Shown: in pieces, positions 18,203 to 26,847 of the stretch | Layout: the number at the start of each line of letters is the position of its first letter | How positions within the stretch are numbered: the first letter of the stretch is position 1 | NCBI GenBank assembly: GCA_937905825.1 | Contig: CALCXM010000082.1 | Coordinates: 124,001-188,000 of the forward strand | Origin: an uncultured bacterium | Lineage (GTDB): Bacteria > Planctomycetota > UBA1135 > GCA-002686595 | Length of the DNA stretch: 64,000 bases | Direction of reading: 5' to 3' | Translations under genes and position numbers: made by a program | Notes under the pieces: generated by a model | Told to the model about the DNA's origin: nothing | The model's database searches: none | Seen by the model: the letters and a program-made list of their open reading frames with translations, nothing else

Positions 18203-18946
18203 TCAGTCCGGTAGGGAGGTCGCGGAGTAGACGCGCTTGGCCTTCACTTGCACGATGCGGTCTTCCTCGGCGATCCATGCGGTGAGCTGTTTGCCGTAGA
18301 GGCAGCCCGTGTCCAAGCCGCGCACGCGCGGTTCGAGCACCAAGCCGTTGCGCGCCCAGTGACCGAAAACCACCGTGCGCGTTTCCTCCGGGCGAGCTTG
18401 CCAGTGCTTGTACCAGGCTTGAAAGGGAGGCTCCGGGGGCGGCCAATCCGCGGGGGGCCGCTGGCCTTGCTCGTCGCAATAGCGCGCACTGATCGCGAAG
18501 GCCAACTGCGGGCTATCAGCCAGGGCATCGAGGCCATCCAGGGTGGCGACGGGATCGGACCAGCGCGGAGAGATGGCGGCGTGGACGCACAGCAGATCCT
18601 CCCAAGCTCTGATCACGGGCCGCTCGGCGAGCCACGCCAAGAGCTCCGGGGCCTCGTCGCTTTCCAGCAGGGGCTCCAGGGTGTCGCGCCTTCCAGCCTG
18701 GCGCTCACCGCGCATGCGCAAGAGGGCGTGCACGTCGTGGTTCCCGAGGACGCCGCCCGCGTCGAGCTCGCGCAGGAGGCGCAACACCCCCAGGGAATCG
18801 GGCCCGCGATTGACCACGTCGCCCACCGGGTGCAGCTCGTCCCGGGCCGGGTCGAACTGCACGGCTTCGAGCAAGCGCTCCAGCTCCCCGAGGCAGCCCT
18901 GAATATCTCCGATGAAGACTCTCACGGGGGCATGATCGCCCTTCAT
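18203..18946 (-). CDS. apaH: Symmetrical bis(5'-nucleosyl)-tetraphosphatase (ApaH-like metallophosphatase)
   Basis: About 247 residues with the calcineurin-like motifs in order: GDIQGCLGE, GDVVNRGPDS, GNHD, and the C-terminal FGHWARNG plus LDTGC characteristic of ApaH. Length is slightly shorter than E. coli ApaH (about 280). The enzyme splits diadenosine tetraphosphate into two ADP and also removes Np4 caps from RNA. The ATG at 18946 (MKGDHAPVRVFIGDIQG) is chosen; the frame is open 14 codons further. It is transcribed alone, convergent with the rhomboid gene and divergent from the small basic protein gene. Confidence 0.9.
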   Translation of the reverse strand: MKGDHAPVRVFIGDIQGCLGELERLLEAVQFDPARDELHPVGDVVNRGPDSLGVLRLLRELDAGGVLGNHDVHALLRMRGERQAGRRDTLEPLLESDEAPELLAWLAERPVIRAWEDLLCVHAAISPRWSDPVATLDGLDALADSPQLAFAISARYCDEQGQRPPADWPPPEPPFQAWYKHWQARPEETRTVVFGHWARNGLVLEPRVRGLDTGCLYGKQLTAWIAEEDRIVQVKAKRVYSATSLPD

Positions 18947-19126
18947 GATCCTGGAGGAAAGCACCGATACAGGAACCTGAGGGGGCAAATTGAGGCAAAA
19001 GGGGCCAGGTTCTTGGCCCGCGACCCTTGTTGGTCCCTCCCGGATCCATTACAACTTCCCGCTCGAAACCGGCATCACGAGGATGTCGGACCCTCCAACC
19101 TGCCTCCTGAGCCCAAGATCATTCCC

Positions 19127-19255
19127 ATGGCCAAGTCCCAATTCAAGTCCGGCGGCCCGACCCGCGGTCGTCTCCGTATCCGCAAGATGGGTATGGGCTC
19201 CGGCAAAGCTGTCGCCCAGCTCAAAGCCAAAGGCAACACCCGCGGCAGCAAGTAG
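19127..19255 (+). CDS. Small basic protein, 42 residues
   Basis: A 42-residue ORF, MAKSQFKSGG ... NTRGSK, rich in Lys, Arg and Gly (RGRLRIRKMGMGSGK). The composition is that of a small ribosomal or nucleic-acid-binding protein, yet I do not recognise the family; it does not look like THX. Support for it being real is its ATG start, isolation in an otherwise non-coding stretch between apaH and the ABC operon, and a strong terminator hairpin about 95 bp downstream. No clear Shine-Dalgarno sequence is visible. An open frame running in from 18248 is only a shadow of apaH and not part of this gene. Confidence 0.6.
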   Translation: MAKSQFKSGGPTRGRLRIRKMGMGSGKAVAQLKAKGNTRGSK

Positions 19256-19348
19256 TGCCCCCGGTGTTGGAGCTCGGTCCCTTCTGATTTCAGGAGCCGG
19301 CTGAGTTCTGCAAGCGGGCTACGTCCGCGAGCCGACAAAAACAACCAA

Positions 19349-19386
19349 CAGCCCCCGGCGATTCCACTGTGAATCGTCGGGGGCTG
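19349..19386. terminator. Bidirectional intrinsic terminator hairpin
   Basis: A 16-bp stem (CAGCCCCCGGCGATTC against GAATCGTCGGGGGCTG, one G-U pair) with a 6-nt loop. Reading minus, the stem is followed by a T-rich tract (TTGGTTGTTTTTG); reading plus, by ATGTTTTGGG. It lies between the small basic protein gene (+) and the ABC permease-protease gene (-), so it can serve both. Confidence 0.85.
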
Positions 19387-19485
19387 ATGTTTTGGGCAGG
19401 GCATTTGCGGGGGCAGTTGGCCCCGCGTTCGACGAAGTGGGCCCGCCTGTCCGCGGAGCTTGGCGCGGTTTCTTGCGCGCGCTGG

Positions 19486-21570
19486 TTAGCGTCTGCGGGG
19501 AATCGCGAACAGCACCAGCGCGGGGATCGCGAGCCAGGGAACCCAGGGCAAGTTCAAGACCTCTTCGAGGGTCATTGCGGGGGGAGCTTCGGAAGGAAGC
19601 AGGTCCGGCGAATCCTTCACAAAGAACGGCAGGGTCTGCTGACCGAGCACCAAGACGCCGTTGTAGGTGATGTGCAGCAGCATGGCCGGGAAGAGGCTGC
19701 GGCTGCGTAGGGTGATGATGGCGGCCAACCCGCCGATCAGGGCCGTCGGCGCAAAACGGTAGATGCTGGCGTGCACCGCACCAAACAACAGCGCTTGCCA
19801 AGCCACAACCTTCCAGGCTTTCAAGTCGCGCTTCAATCCGGACAGCACGGCACCGCGGAAGAAGAGCTCCTCGCAGATCCCGGGACTGAGGGCCAGAGCC
19901 AGGAACATGAGTAGAGGCGAGAGCTCCGTGAACTGCGTCGGCAGCCCTGCGCTCGTGATGCTCGAAGGTAGGGGCATGACCTTCTGTTGCCACGCGATCC
20001 AAACGGTCGCGAAACGCGCCAGGGCGGCGGCTGCCAGCAGGGCGCCAACAAGGTGATGGATGGCGGGCAAGCGCAAACCCAAGGCGACCGGTAGGCTTTC
20101 CCCACTGCGTTCTGCCGTTCTGCGCACGCAGGCCCAGGTCAAGAAGGGCAAGAGCAACCAGAGTGTGGCGGCCAGTCCGCCGATCGGATGCACGCTCTGC
20201 AAGAGGCCACCCACCAGGTAGACCGAGAGCACTCCCGCCCAACCCCAAGTCAGGGCCGAACGGGATTGGACGCGACGTTGCTTGAGCTCCTCATCTCCGG
20301 CCTCGCTACCGAGGATCTTCTCTGCATCCAGCAAGCCGCCAACCCGCCGCAGCACCAGTGTGGAGTAGAGCAGCGTCGAGAAGACCGCCAAGAAGCCCGG
20401 CAAGAAGCTGAGGTTGCCGACCATCGCTTCGCGAAACGCGAGGGCTGGCCCGGCGATCGGAATGCAGGCCAGGAAGGCATCCAGTTGAACGTCGGGCTGC
20501 ATGGCCACCGCAGCCGGCAGGAGCATCACCAAGGAGAGCGGCAAGATGTAGTGCTGGCCCTCCCGGAAACTGCGGGCCTTGCCACACACGAGGCACAGCA
20601 CGGAAACTAAGAAGAGGCACACGGGGATCAAGATCAACCCCCCGAGCAGCACTCGCAAGGCTTGGGGAGTGGCCGCTGCGCCGCCGCCCCCGGGCAGATC
20701 CCCAAGCCCCAGGGCCACGCACAGCAACAGGCTCATGGTGTTCAAGACCAAAGTGGCCAGGGACGTGCTGAGCACCGCCAGGAACTTGCCGCGCACGATC
20801 GCGATGGACTCCACCGGTTGCACCAGCAGAGTTTCTAAGGTGCCGGACTCTCGCTCTCCAGCAAAGGCCGCGAGGGCGGCGTAGCTGCCACCGGACAGCA
20901 ACACGAGCACGGCGATCAAGGGCAAGAGCTTTCCGAGCAGAGCTCCGCTCAGATCCTCTTCCGAGGCCAGGTCCAAGTCCTCGCTGACGAAGGCTTGCGC
21001 CGGGTCGCCGCCGAACTGCTCGCTCATGAACTCTGAGCGCAACTCATCGGAGAGTTGACTGAGGGCGCGATTCGTGCGCTTGCGCGCTTCTCGGGAGGTT
21101 TCGCGCGCCCCGTCGAAGTGCAAGCGAAAGAGTGTGCGATCAGCCACCACGGGATCTGGCACGGCGTACAAAACCAGGTGCCCGTCCGTGCCGATCAGTG
21201 AGATGGCGAGTTCGCGCTCACGTTGCCAGGCATCGGGCGTGGCCTCTTGCACAAGGGCGTCGATGGACGCGCCCGATCCCGGGGGCAAGGAGTCCACTTG
21301 GATCGGAATCTGCAGGGCCAAAAGCTCAGCAAGCCGCCCTTGGACCTGCGGTGAGGCCGCCGAGAGATCCATGGCCACGTGCACCTCTTGGGTGTTGAGG
21401 GTTTCCTCCGCGATCTTCCCCAGCCAACCCTGGCCGAGAAACATGAAGGGGTATAGCAACGCGGGCAGGATCAGTCCCGCAAACATGGCGCGCCGGTCGC
21501 GAAGCAGCCCGAGCAGTTCGGTGTGGAAGACGAGCTTCCAGGGCTTGATCGTTTTGGAATGGCGACTCAC
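19486..21570 (-). CDS. ABC-2 type permease fused to CPBP intramembrane metalloprotease
   Basis: A 694-residue membrane protein. Residues about 1-420 are a NatB/ABC-2 permease with a large extracytoplasmic domain between the first helix and AAFAGERESGTLETLLVQPV, the classic ABC-2 cytoplasmic motif. Residues about 440-690 are a CPBP (CAAX-like) protease with EELFFRG (near residue 567), FGAVHASIYRF and HITYN, giving the conserved Glu-Glu, His and Asn/His set. The permease part pairs with the ATPase encoded upstream. The protease may process the exported molecule or confer immunity to it; that is inference. Translation starts at a GTG directly abutting a 107-bp hairpin element whose arm provides the in-frame upstream stop, so the original start may have been altered by that insertion. 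Confidence 0.88.
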   Translation of the reverse strand: MSRHSKTIKPWKLVFHTELLGLLRDRRAMFAGLILPALLYPFMFLGQGWLGKIAEETLNTQEVHVAMDLSAASPQVQGRLAELLALQIPIQVDSLPPGSGASIDALVQEATPDAWQRERELAISLIGTDGHLVLYAVPDPVVADRTLFRLHFDGARETSREARKRTNRALSQLSDELRSEFMSEQFGGDPAQAFVSEDLDLASEEDLSGALLGKLLPLIAVLVLLSGGSYAALAAFAGERESGTLETLLVQPVESIAIVRGKFLAVLSTSLATLVLNTMSLLLCVALGLGDLPGGGGAAATPQALRVLLGGLILIPVCLFLVSVLCLVCGKARSFREGQHYILPLSLVMLLPAAVAMQPDVQLDAFLACIPIAGPALAFREAMVGNLSFLPGFLAVFSTLLYSTLVLRRVGGLLDAEKILGSEAGDEELKQRRVQSRSALTWGWAGVLSVYLVGGLLQSVHPIGGLAATLWLLLPFLTWACVRRTAERSGESLPVALGLRLPAIHHLVGALLAAAALARFATVWIAWQQKVMPLPSSITSAGLPTQFTELSPLLMFLALALSPGICEELFFRGAVLSGLKRDLKAWKVVAWQALLFGAVHASIYRFAPTALIGGLAAIITLRSRSLFPAMLLHITYNGVLVLGQQTLPFFVKDSPDLLPSEAPPAMTLEEVLNLPWVPWLAIPALVLFAIPRRR

Positions 21571-21677
21571 GGCTAGCCTGCATTATTCATGAAGACGCGC
21601 ACCAAACACAGCAACTCGGTCACTGGCGGCACTTTGCGGAATTTGGTGTGTGTGTTCATGAATATTGCAGGCTAGCC
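21571..21677. repeat. 107-bp imperfect palindrome, MITE-like hairpin element
   Basis: The terminal 23 bp on each side (left 21571-21593 beginning GGCTAGCCTGCA, right 21655-21677) are inverted copies with one mismatch. The similarity continues inward through GAAGACGCGCACCAAA against GAACACACACACCAAA, giving a stem of roughly 36 bp around a ~35-nt centre. It contains no ORF. The right arm supplies the TAG stop (21672-21674) of the ABC ATPase gene, and the left arm abuts the GTG of the permease-protease gene. Non-autonomous transposon-like insertion is the simplest reading; a structured intra-operon RNA hairpin is the alternative. Confidence 0.8.
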
Positions 21678-22454
21678 AGGGGTCCCGGCACTCTTGTCCG
21701 CGGCGCGCACGAGGGACATGAAGACTCCGTCGAGGAACTTCTCGCCGGTTTGCTCGCAGAGTTCTGCTTGGGTGCCTTCCGCCAAGAGTCGTCCCTGGTA
21801 GATGATGCCGATGCGATCGCAGAGGCGCTCCGCTTCGCTCATGATGTGAGTGCTGAAGAGCACGCAGGTGCCCCGGGCTCGACTGCTGTCGATGAAGTCG
21901 ACCATGGTGCTGGCCGCCAAAATGTCGAGGCCCGTGGTCGGTTCATCCAGGATCAGGACTTTCGGATCGTGCAAGACAGCGCGGGCGATGGAGACCTTTT
22001 GCTTTTGTCCGGTGGAGAAGCTCTCCGTCCGGCCGTCCGCGATGGACTCCATCTCGAAGGCCACGAGCAACTCCTCGATGCGCGCTTCCAGGGTGTCCCC
22101 ATGCATGCCGTGCAACTTGCCGAAGTAGCGCAGGGTTTCACGGGCGGTGAGGCGCGGGTAGAGGCCCGTGCTGGTGGACAAGAACCCCATGCGGCGACGA
22201 ACCTCGAGGGGGTTGGCGGCCACGTCCACGCCGTCCAAGTAGGCGCTACCGGAGGTGGGCGCCAGGATCGAAGCGAGCATGCGCAGAGTCGTGGTCTTGC
22301 CCGCCCCGTTGGGTCCTAGGAGTCCGTAGATCTCGCCCCGCCGGCAACTCAAGTCAACGCCCTTGACCGCTTCCACAGTCCCCCGTTCGGGGTCTTGAAA
22401 GGTCTTGCGCAGGCCACGGATTTCGATGGCCAGGTTCGGGTCGAGGTCAGTCAT
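21672..22454 (-). CDS. ABC transporter ATP-binding protein (NatA-like)
   Basis: A 260-residue ATPase with Walker A GPNGAGKTT (residues 47-55), a signature loop reading FSTGQKQK, Walker B VLILDEPT and the switch histidine in FSTHIMSEAE. The signature and overall shape fit the NatA/ABC-2 exporter ATPases. Its start overlaps the stop of the upstream permease gene by 4 bp (ATGA), so it is coupled to that permease. Its own stop codon lies inside the arm of a 107-bp inverted repeat that separates it from the second permease gene, so the C-terminal residues (about AGTPG) may have been changed when the element arrived. Confidence 0.93.
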   Translation of the reverse strand: MTDLDPNLAIEIRGLRKTFQDPERGTVEAVKGVDLSCRRGEIYGLLGPNGAGKTTTLRMLASILAPTSGSAYLDGVDVAANPLEVRRRMGFLSTSTGLYPRLTARETLRYFGKLHGMHGDTLEARIEELLVAFEMESIADGRTESFSTGQKQKVSIARAVLHDPKVLILDEPTTGLDILAASTMVDFIDSSRARGTCVLFSTHIMSEAERLCDRIGIIYQGRLLAEGTQAELCEQTGEKFLDGVFMSLVRAADKSAGTPG

Positions 22455-23770
22455 CGGGACAGGTTGTCAGAACGGAGGAAGCTGAACAATCGGGTGAGCG
22501 GGATGGTCTTGTTGGAAACCCCCAGGGACTCCCGCGAGAGCACCCGAACCGCAAAGAGAATCGCGAGGCCGGCGTAGAGCAGCAGGGACACCGCAGTCAA
22601 CGTGTACTCAAGCGGGAGAGCTTCCCCGCGCAGCATGGATCGAAAGGCCATGACCACATTGACCACGGGAACGAAGGCGATCTTGGTGGTGAGTTCAAGG
22701 CCCGGAAGGATGCTCGTCATTGCGGGCAGGATGAAGATCATCTGCACGGGGCCGAGCAAGGCTTGTCCCTCCTTGAAGCTCTTCGCGAGGGCCGCCACGC
22801 CGGTCAGGATGGCGCTCACGAAGAAGGTGAAGAGCAGCGCGAGGGGCGCGATCGAGGCGAAGGCGACGAAGGGCACCTCGATCTTCAAGTCGACCCCTTG
22901 GCCGAGTTGTTTCAAGAGGTGCGAGGCGGAGAGCGCCAAGGCCAAGAGATTGAGGGAGGTCGCGAGCAAGGCTGATGCACAGACCGCCAAAATCTTGCCC
23001 TGATGCACCGCGAGCCGTGGGATCGGGAGAATCATCGTGGTCTCGGACGTTCCCCGTTCACGCTCTCCGGCGGTCAAGTCAACCGCTGGATAGAAGGCGC
23101 CCATGACGCACATGACCACCAACAACAGCGGCAGCAGCAAGGAGAGCACGAAGGCGCCCATCTCTTTGTCCGGGGCCAGATTTCGATCTTCGCTTGTGAA
23201 CGGGGTCAAACCGCGCGGGTCCAGTCCGCCCCGTTTGGCCGCGAGCTCGCGCGTGTCTTCAGCGTAGATCCCCATGCGTTTGCGCACGCGTTTCGCGGCG
23301 AGTTCGGAACGGGAGTCGGTGCTGTCGTACGCGATCACGACGCCAGACTGTTCGGCGCCTCGCAAGGTGAGCAGGGCGTCGATGTGTTTTTCGCCCTTTG
23401 CGCGCTCTTCGCGTGCGACCGTGGCTGGATCTCCCGATTGCTCGATCGGAAGGATCTCGACGAACTCGAGGCCTCCGCCGGACTCTTTCAATTCGCTGGC
23501 CCCCGGGGCGTAACTCAGGGCCTCGAAGACCTCCGCGGGGACCTCGACTCCCGGATCGGAATTCACGCCGACCAGGACCGTGGTGTGTTCACGCCGTCCC
23601 TGGAAGAGCAGAGCCCCCTGGATCATGATCCAGAACATGACCGGGTAGAGGCAGATCGGCAACACGACCGCGTACAAGGTCATTTGGCGGTCACGGAATC
23701 CGGTCAGCAGCTCTTTCTTGGCGACCCAGAGTGTGGCGCGCCAGGTGGATGGAGGGGGGGGTGAGTTCAT
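22451..23770 (-). CDS. ABC transporter permease (NatB-like)
   Basis: A 439-residue ABC-2 permease: a first membrane helix (TLYAVVLPICLYPVMFWIMIQ), a long extracytoplasmic domain of about 170 residues, then five or six helices beginning LPLLLVVMCVMGAFYPAVDLTAGERERGTSETTMILPI. Together with the ATPase and the permease-protease fusion it would form a heteromeric Na+- or peptide-type exporter in the inner membrane. It is first in the operon, reads divergently from lepB across a 118-bp gap, and overlaps the ATPase gene by 4 bp. Confidence 0.9.
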   Translation of the reverse strand: MNSPPPPSTWRATLWVAKKELLTGFRDRQMTLYAVVLPICLYPVMFWIMIQGALLFQGRREHTTVLVGVNSDPGVEVPAEVFEALSYAPGASELKESGGGLEFVEILPIEQSGDPATVAREERAKGEKHIDALLTLRGAEQSGVVIAYDSTDSRSELAAKRVRKRMGIYAEDTRELAAKRGGLDPRGLTPFTSEDRNLAPDKEMGAFVLSLLLPLLLVVMCVMGAFYPAVDLTAGERERGTSETTMILPIPRLAVHQGKILAVCASALLATSLNLLALALSASHLLKQLGQGVDLKIEVPFVAFASIAPLALLFTFFVSAILTGVAALAKSFKEGQALLGPVQMIFILPAMTSILPGLELTTKIAFVPVVNVVMAFRSMLRGEALPLEYTLTAVSLLLYAGLAILFAVRVLSRESLGVSNKTIPLTRLFSFLRSDNLSR

Positions 23771-23887
23771 GTGGCCCCCATGTCATAGGGTATAGACCGG
23801 ATTTCAAGCCTGGTCAGCGTCTTCTTCCATCGGCAAATGAATCGACTGGCTTCAAGCTGAAAGCTGGACGTTGCCGATAAGGGGGGA

Positions 23888-24658
23888 ATGCACGAGCCGC
23901 GTCCCCACGAACTCCCCGAGGCGTCTGAGTTGTCCAGCGAGCTCTTTGAGCTGTTGGAAGGCATCGACGGGACGCATCCTATGGCGCTCGACGCGGAAGA
24001 TCTAGCCCTCGCGACCTCCGGGCAAGCAGCGGGCCCGGCCACGCTGGTGGAGGAGCCACCCATGCTGATGGACCAGACGCTGTCCTGGGAACAGCTCGAG
24101 GAACGGGCCCAACAGGATTCCCAGCTCGCCCCTGCGTTGCCCCTTCGACTGCGACTCGAGAACCTGCTGCGCGCCAGTTGGTTGCCCGCACGCCTGGTCG
24201 CCTGCATTTGGATGGCCTACGTGCTCGTCTTCAACCTGTCAGTGGTGCGCGGCAGTTCGATGGCCCCCGGCATTCACGACGGGGATCGCATCGTCGTGGA
24301 CGAGTTCAGCTACATGTTCACCGACATCGCGCGCGGCGACATCGTCGTGTTGCGTTATCCCTTGGATCCAAACTTGGATTACATCAAGCGAGTCGTGGGC
24401 CTGCCCGGTGACCTGATCGTCATGTCAAACGGCAAAGTCTGGATCAATGGGGAGCAAATCGAAGAGCGCTACACGTTGGAGAGCGACCTCCGCAGCGATT
24501 TGACGGAGGTGGTCAAGGAAGGGCACTACTTTGTGCTCGGAGACAATCGCCTGCACTCCTCCGACAGCCGAGAATTTGGCCAAGTGGCCGCGGGCCTGGT
24601 GCGCGGCAAGGTCGACTTGCGGCTCTGGCCCTTCGAGCGCATCGGCATCCTGGACTGA
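23888..24658 (+). CDS. lepB: Signal peptidase I
   Basis: A 256-residue type I leader peptidase. After a ~95-residue acidic N-terminal region comes one membrane helix (LVACIWMAYVLVFNLSVV). The catalytic serine is in RGSSMAPG (Ser124) and the lysine in YIKRVVGLPGD (Lys167), followed by GHYFVLGDNRLHSSDSR (box E). It removes signal peptides from the many exported proteins encoded in this genome. The ATG at 23888 is preceded by a purine-rich AAGGGGGG. The long N-terminal cytosolic extension is unusual compared with E. coli LepB and has no recognisable domain. Confidence 0.94.
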   Translation: MHEPRPHELPEASELSSELFELLEGIDGTHPMALDAEDLALATSGQAAGPATLVEEPPMLMDQTLSWEQLEERAQQDSQLAPALPLRLRLENLLRASWLPARLVACIWMAYVLVFNLSVVRGSSMAPGIHDGDRIVVDEFSYMFTDIARGDIVVLRYPLDPNLDYIKRVVGLPGDLIVMSNGKVWINGEQIEERYTLESDLRSDLTEVVKEGHYFVLGDNRLHSSDSREFGQVAAGLVRGKVDLRLWPFERIGILD

Positions 24659-24728
24659 GGGGCTCGCCCTCGCGTGAAAAACGCAGAGGCCCCTGGGGGC
24701 CCATCACGGGATTGGGTAGTTTGCCGGG

Positions 24729-25457
24729 ATGCATATTCCCGCACCCGTCACCCTCGTCACCGGCAGCGCCCGGGGCCTCGGCTTCGAGATCGCCCAACAC
24801 TTTCAAGACCGCGGAGACAAGGTTCACGTGGTTTGGCGCAGCGACGAGGCGAGAGGGGCAGAACTCTATGAGATGTTCGACGCGCGCACTCATCGCTGCG
24901 ACTTAGCTGACCCCGAGCAGGCGGATGCCTTGGTGGAACGCATCTTCCAGATCGACGGTAAGTTGGACCATGTGGTGCATTGCGTCGGTGACTACATGGA
25001 AGCTCCTTTGGAAGACACGGAGTTGGAGGATTGGCAAGCCTTGCTCGGCAGCAACCTGATGACTGCAGTGCACTTGACGAACGCCCTGCGCGAGCCCATG
25101 CGTGAACAGGAATTCGGGTCCCTGGTCTTCTTGACCTGCGCCGGCGTTTCGAACTACAAAGCTCGCCGCAACTGCGCGGCTTATGCGGCGGCCAAGAGTG
25201 CTTTGCATTCTTTCTGTCGCTCCTTGGCCATTCAGGAAGCGCCCCACGGAATCCGAGTCAACACCATCGCCCCGGGCCTCGTGCCCCACGGGGCCGCGCA
25301 TCCCGCGACCCTCGACCCGGCCTTGCAGCAGGCCCTGCCCATGGGGCGCGCGGGAACTCTCGAGGAGGTCGCCCAGGCTGCCCTGTGGCTCAGCTCCGCG
25401 CACTCTTCCTACGCTGTGGGAGTGGAGCTGTGCGTGTCGGGCGGCTTGCTGATGTAG
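24729..25457 (+). CDS. SDR family oxidoreductase (FabG-like)
   Basis: A 242-residue classical short-chain dehydrogenase: GSARGLGFEIAQ for cofactor binding, YAAAKSALHSFCRSLA with the catalytic Tyr-x3-Lys, and IRVNTIAPGLV in the C-terminal half. The substrate is unknown. The size and the VGVELCVSGGLLM end are typical of 3-ketoacyl reductase-like or sugar/sterol dehydrogenases. It lies 11 bp ahead of the aldehyde dehydrogenase gene, which makes a shared transcript likely. Confidence 0.9.
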   Translation: MHIPAPVTLVTGSARGLGFEIAQHFQDRGDKVHVVWRSDEARGAELYEMFDARTHRCDLADPEQADALVERIFQIDGKLDHVVHCVGDYMEAPLEDTELEDWQALLGSNLMTAVHLTNALREPMREQEFGSLVFLTCAGVSNYKARRNCAAYAAAKSALHSFCRSLAIQEAPHGIRVNTIAPGLVPHGAAHPATLDPALQQALPMGRAGTLEEVAQAALWLSSAHSSYAVGVELCVSGGLLM

Positions 25458-25467
25458 ACTCTGCGGC

Positions 25468-26847
25468 ATGCTGCATTTCGAAGACATCAATCCATCCACC
25501 GGCGAGCTGATCGCCGAGATCCCGTCCACATCTCCTGAGCAACTGCAAGCCGCTGTGGCGCGCGCTCGCGCGGCGCAGCCCGCTTGGGCGGCCCTCGGGG
25601 TGCAAGAACGCATCAAGCTGCTCGGGGCCGTGTCGGAGCGCTTGGAAGCAAACGCGGAAGAACTTGCGGACTTGATCTCCAAGGAGATGGGCAAGCCGCG
25701 GGCCGCCGCTCTCGGGGAGGCTCGCGGATGGGCCAAGCAGGCGCAAGTTGAGTTGCAAGAGATCTCCCGCGCCGTTGAGCCGGAGTGGCACGAAACGGAC
25801 AGCAATCGGGTGCAGTTGGTGCGCGATCCCCTAGGCGTCGTGGCCGCCATCACCCCCTGGAACTTTCCCGTGGGCATGCCTTTCCAGATCCTCTTGCCGG
25901 CCTTGGGTACGGGCAATACGGTGGTCTTCAAGCCCAGCGAAATGGTCCCGCTGGTTGGGGCCAGGATCGCTGAGTTGTTGGGGGAGGGCTTGCCCCCCGG
26001 AGTGCTCGAACTTGTTCAAGGAGACGGAGCCTTGGGAGCCGCGCTGGTGGAGAGTGACGTGAACATGATCGGCTTCGTCGGCAGCCGCGCCACGGGCATC
26101 AAGATCATGGGCGCCGCTGCGGGCGGCTTGAAACGCCTGGTGCTCGAGCTGGGCGGCAAGGACCCGCTGATCGTGATGGGGGATGCGGACCTAGAGAGCG
26201 CAGCGGAGTGCGCGGTGCGCCATAGCTTGCGCAACAGTGGGCAAGTCTGCTGCTCCGTGGAACGGGTTTATGTTGCCGATGAAGTCGCCGATGTCTTTGA
26301 GCAGCTAGTGATCGAGAAGGCCAAAGAATGGAACTGCGGCGATGCTTTTGAAGAGGGCGTGAAAATGGGGCCTATGGTGAGCGCCCTTCAGTTGCAAAAA
26401 GTAGAGGCCCAACTGACGGCAGCCCAAGCCGCGGGTGCACGGATCGCCTACCGGGGTGAGGTTCCCGCTGGCAAGGGCTTCTTCCATCCCCCGGTGGTCT
26501 TGACCAACGTCTCCGCCGACCAAGAGATTACCCACGAAGAGACCTTTGGTCCGGTCGTGAGCCTCACCCGATTCTCAGGGGAAGAGCAAGAAGGTGTGCG
26601 TCTGGCCAACGACACTCCCTACGGTTTGGGAGCCAACGTCTACACCGCGGACGTGGAACGCGGGCTGCGCATGGCCCAAGGGATTCACGCGGGCCAAGTG
26701 GGCGTCAATCAGTACTTGGGTGGAGCTCCTGGATTGCCTTGGGTGGGCGCCCGGCAATCTGGCTTTGGTTTTCTGGGAGGCATCGAAGGCCATCGTCAAT
26801 TCACGGTGCCCAAGAGCATTGCCCAGCCGAAGGTCGCAACCCAGTGA
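25468..26847 (+). CDS. Aldehyde dehydrogenase family protein
   Basis: A 459-residue NAD(P)-dependent aldehyde dehydrogenase. The general base is Glu227 in LELGGKD and the nucleophile Cys261 in NSGQVCCS; TPWNFPVGMPFQ and EETFGPVVSL are also conserved. The length and motif set fit succinate-semialdehyde or broad-specificity dehydrogenases. It follows the SDR gene by 11 bp; an alcohol-to-aldehyde-to-acid sequence is conceivable but unproven. The last four bases overlap the GTG start of the lipoprotein gene (GTGA). Confidence 0.92.
   Translation: MLHFEDINPSTGELIAEIPSTSPEQLQAAVARARAAQPAWAALGVQERIKLLGAVSERLEANAEELADLISKEMGKPRAAALGEARGWAKQAQVELQEISRAVEPEWHETDSNRVQLVRDPLGVVAAITPWNFPVGMPFQILLPALGTGNTVVFKPSEMVPLVGARIAELLGEGLPPGVLELVQGDGALGAALVESDVNMIGFVGSRATGIKIMGAAAGGLKRLVLELGGKDPLIVMGDADLESAAECAVRHSLRNSGQVCCSVERVYVADEVADVFEQLVIEKAKEWNCGDAFEEGVKMGPMVSALQLQKVEAQLTAAQAAGARIAYRGEVPAGKGFFHPPVVLTNVSADQEITHEETFGPVVSLTRFSGEEQEGVRLANDTPYGLGANVYTADVERGLRMAQGIHAGQVGVNQYLGGAPGLPWVGARQSGFGFLGGIEGHRQFTVPKSIAQPKVATQ

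Noticed and set aside
18248-19126. Open plus-strand frame opposite apaH running into the small basic protein
   Set aside because: The part before 19127 is an apaH shadow; only the last 42 codons look like a gene.
24661-24710. GC-rich inverted segments between lepB and the SDR gene
   Set aside because: Short imperfect pairing with no T-run; not supportable as a terminator.
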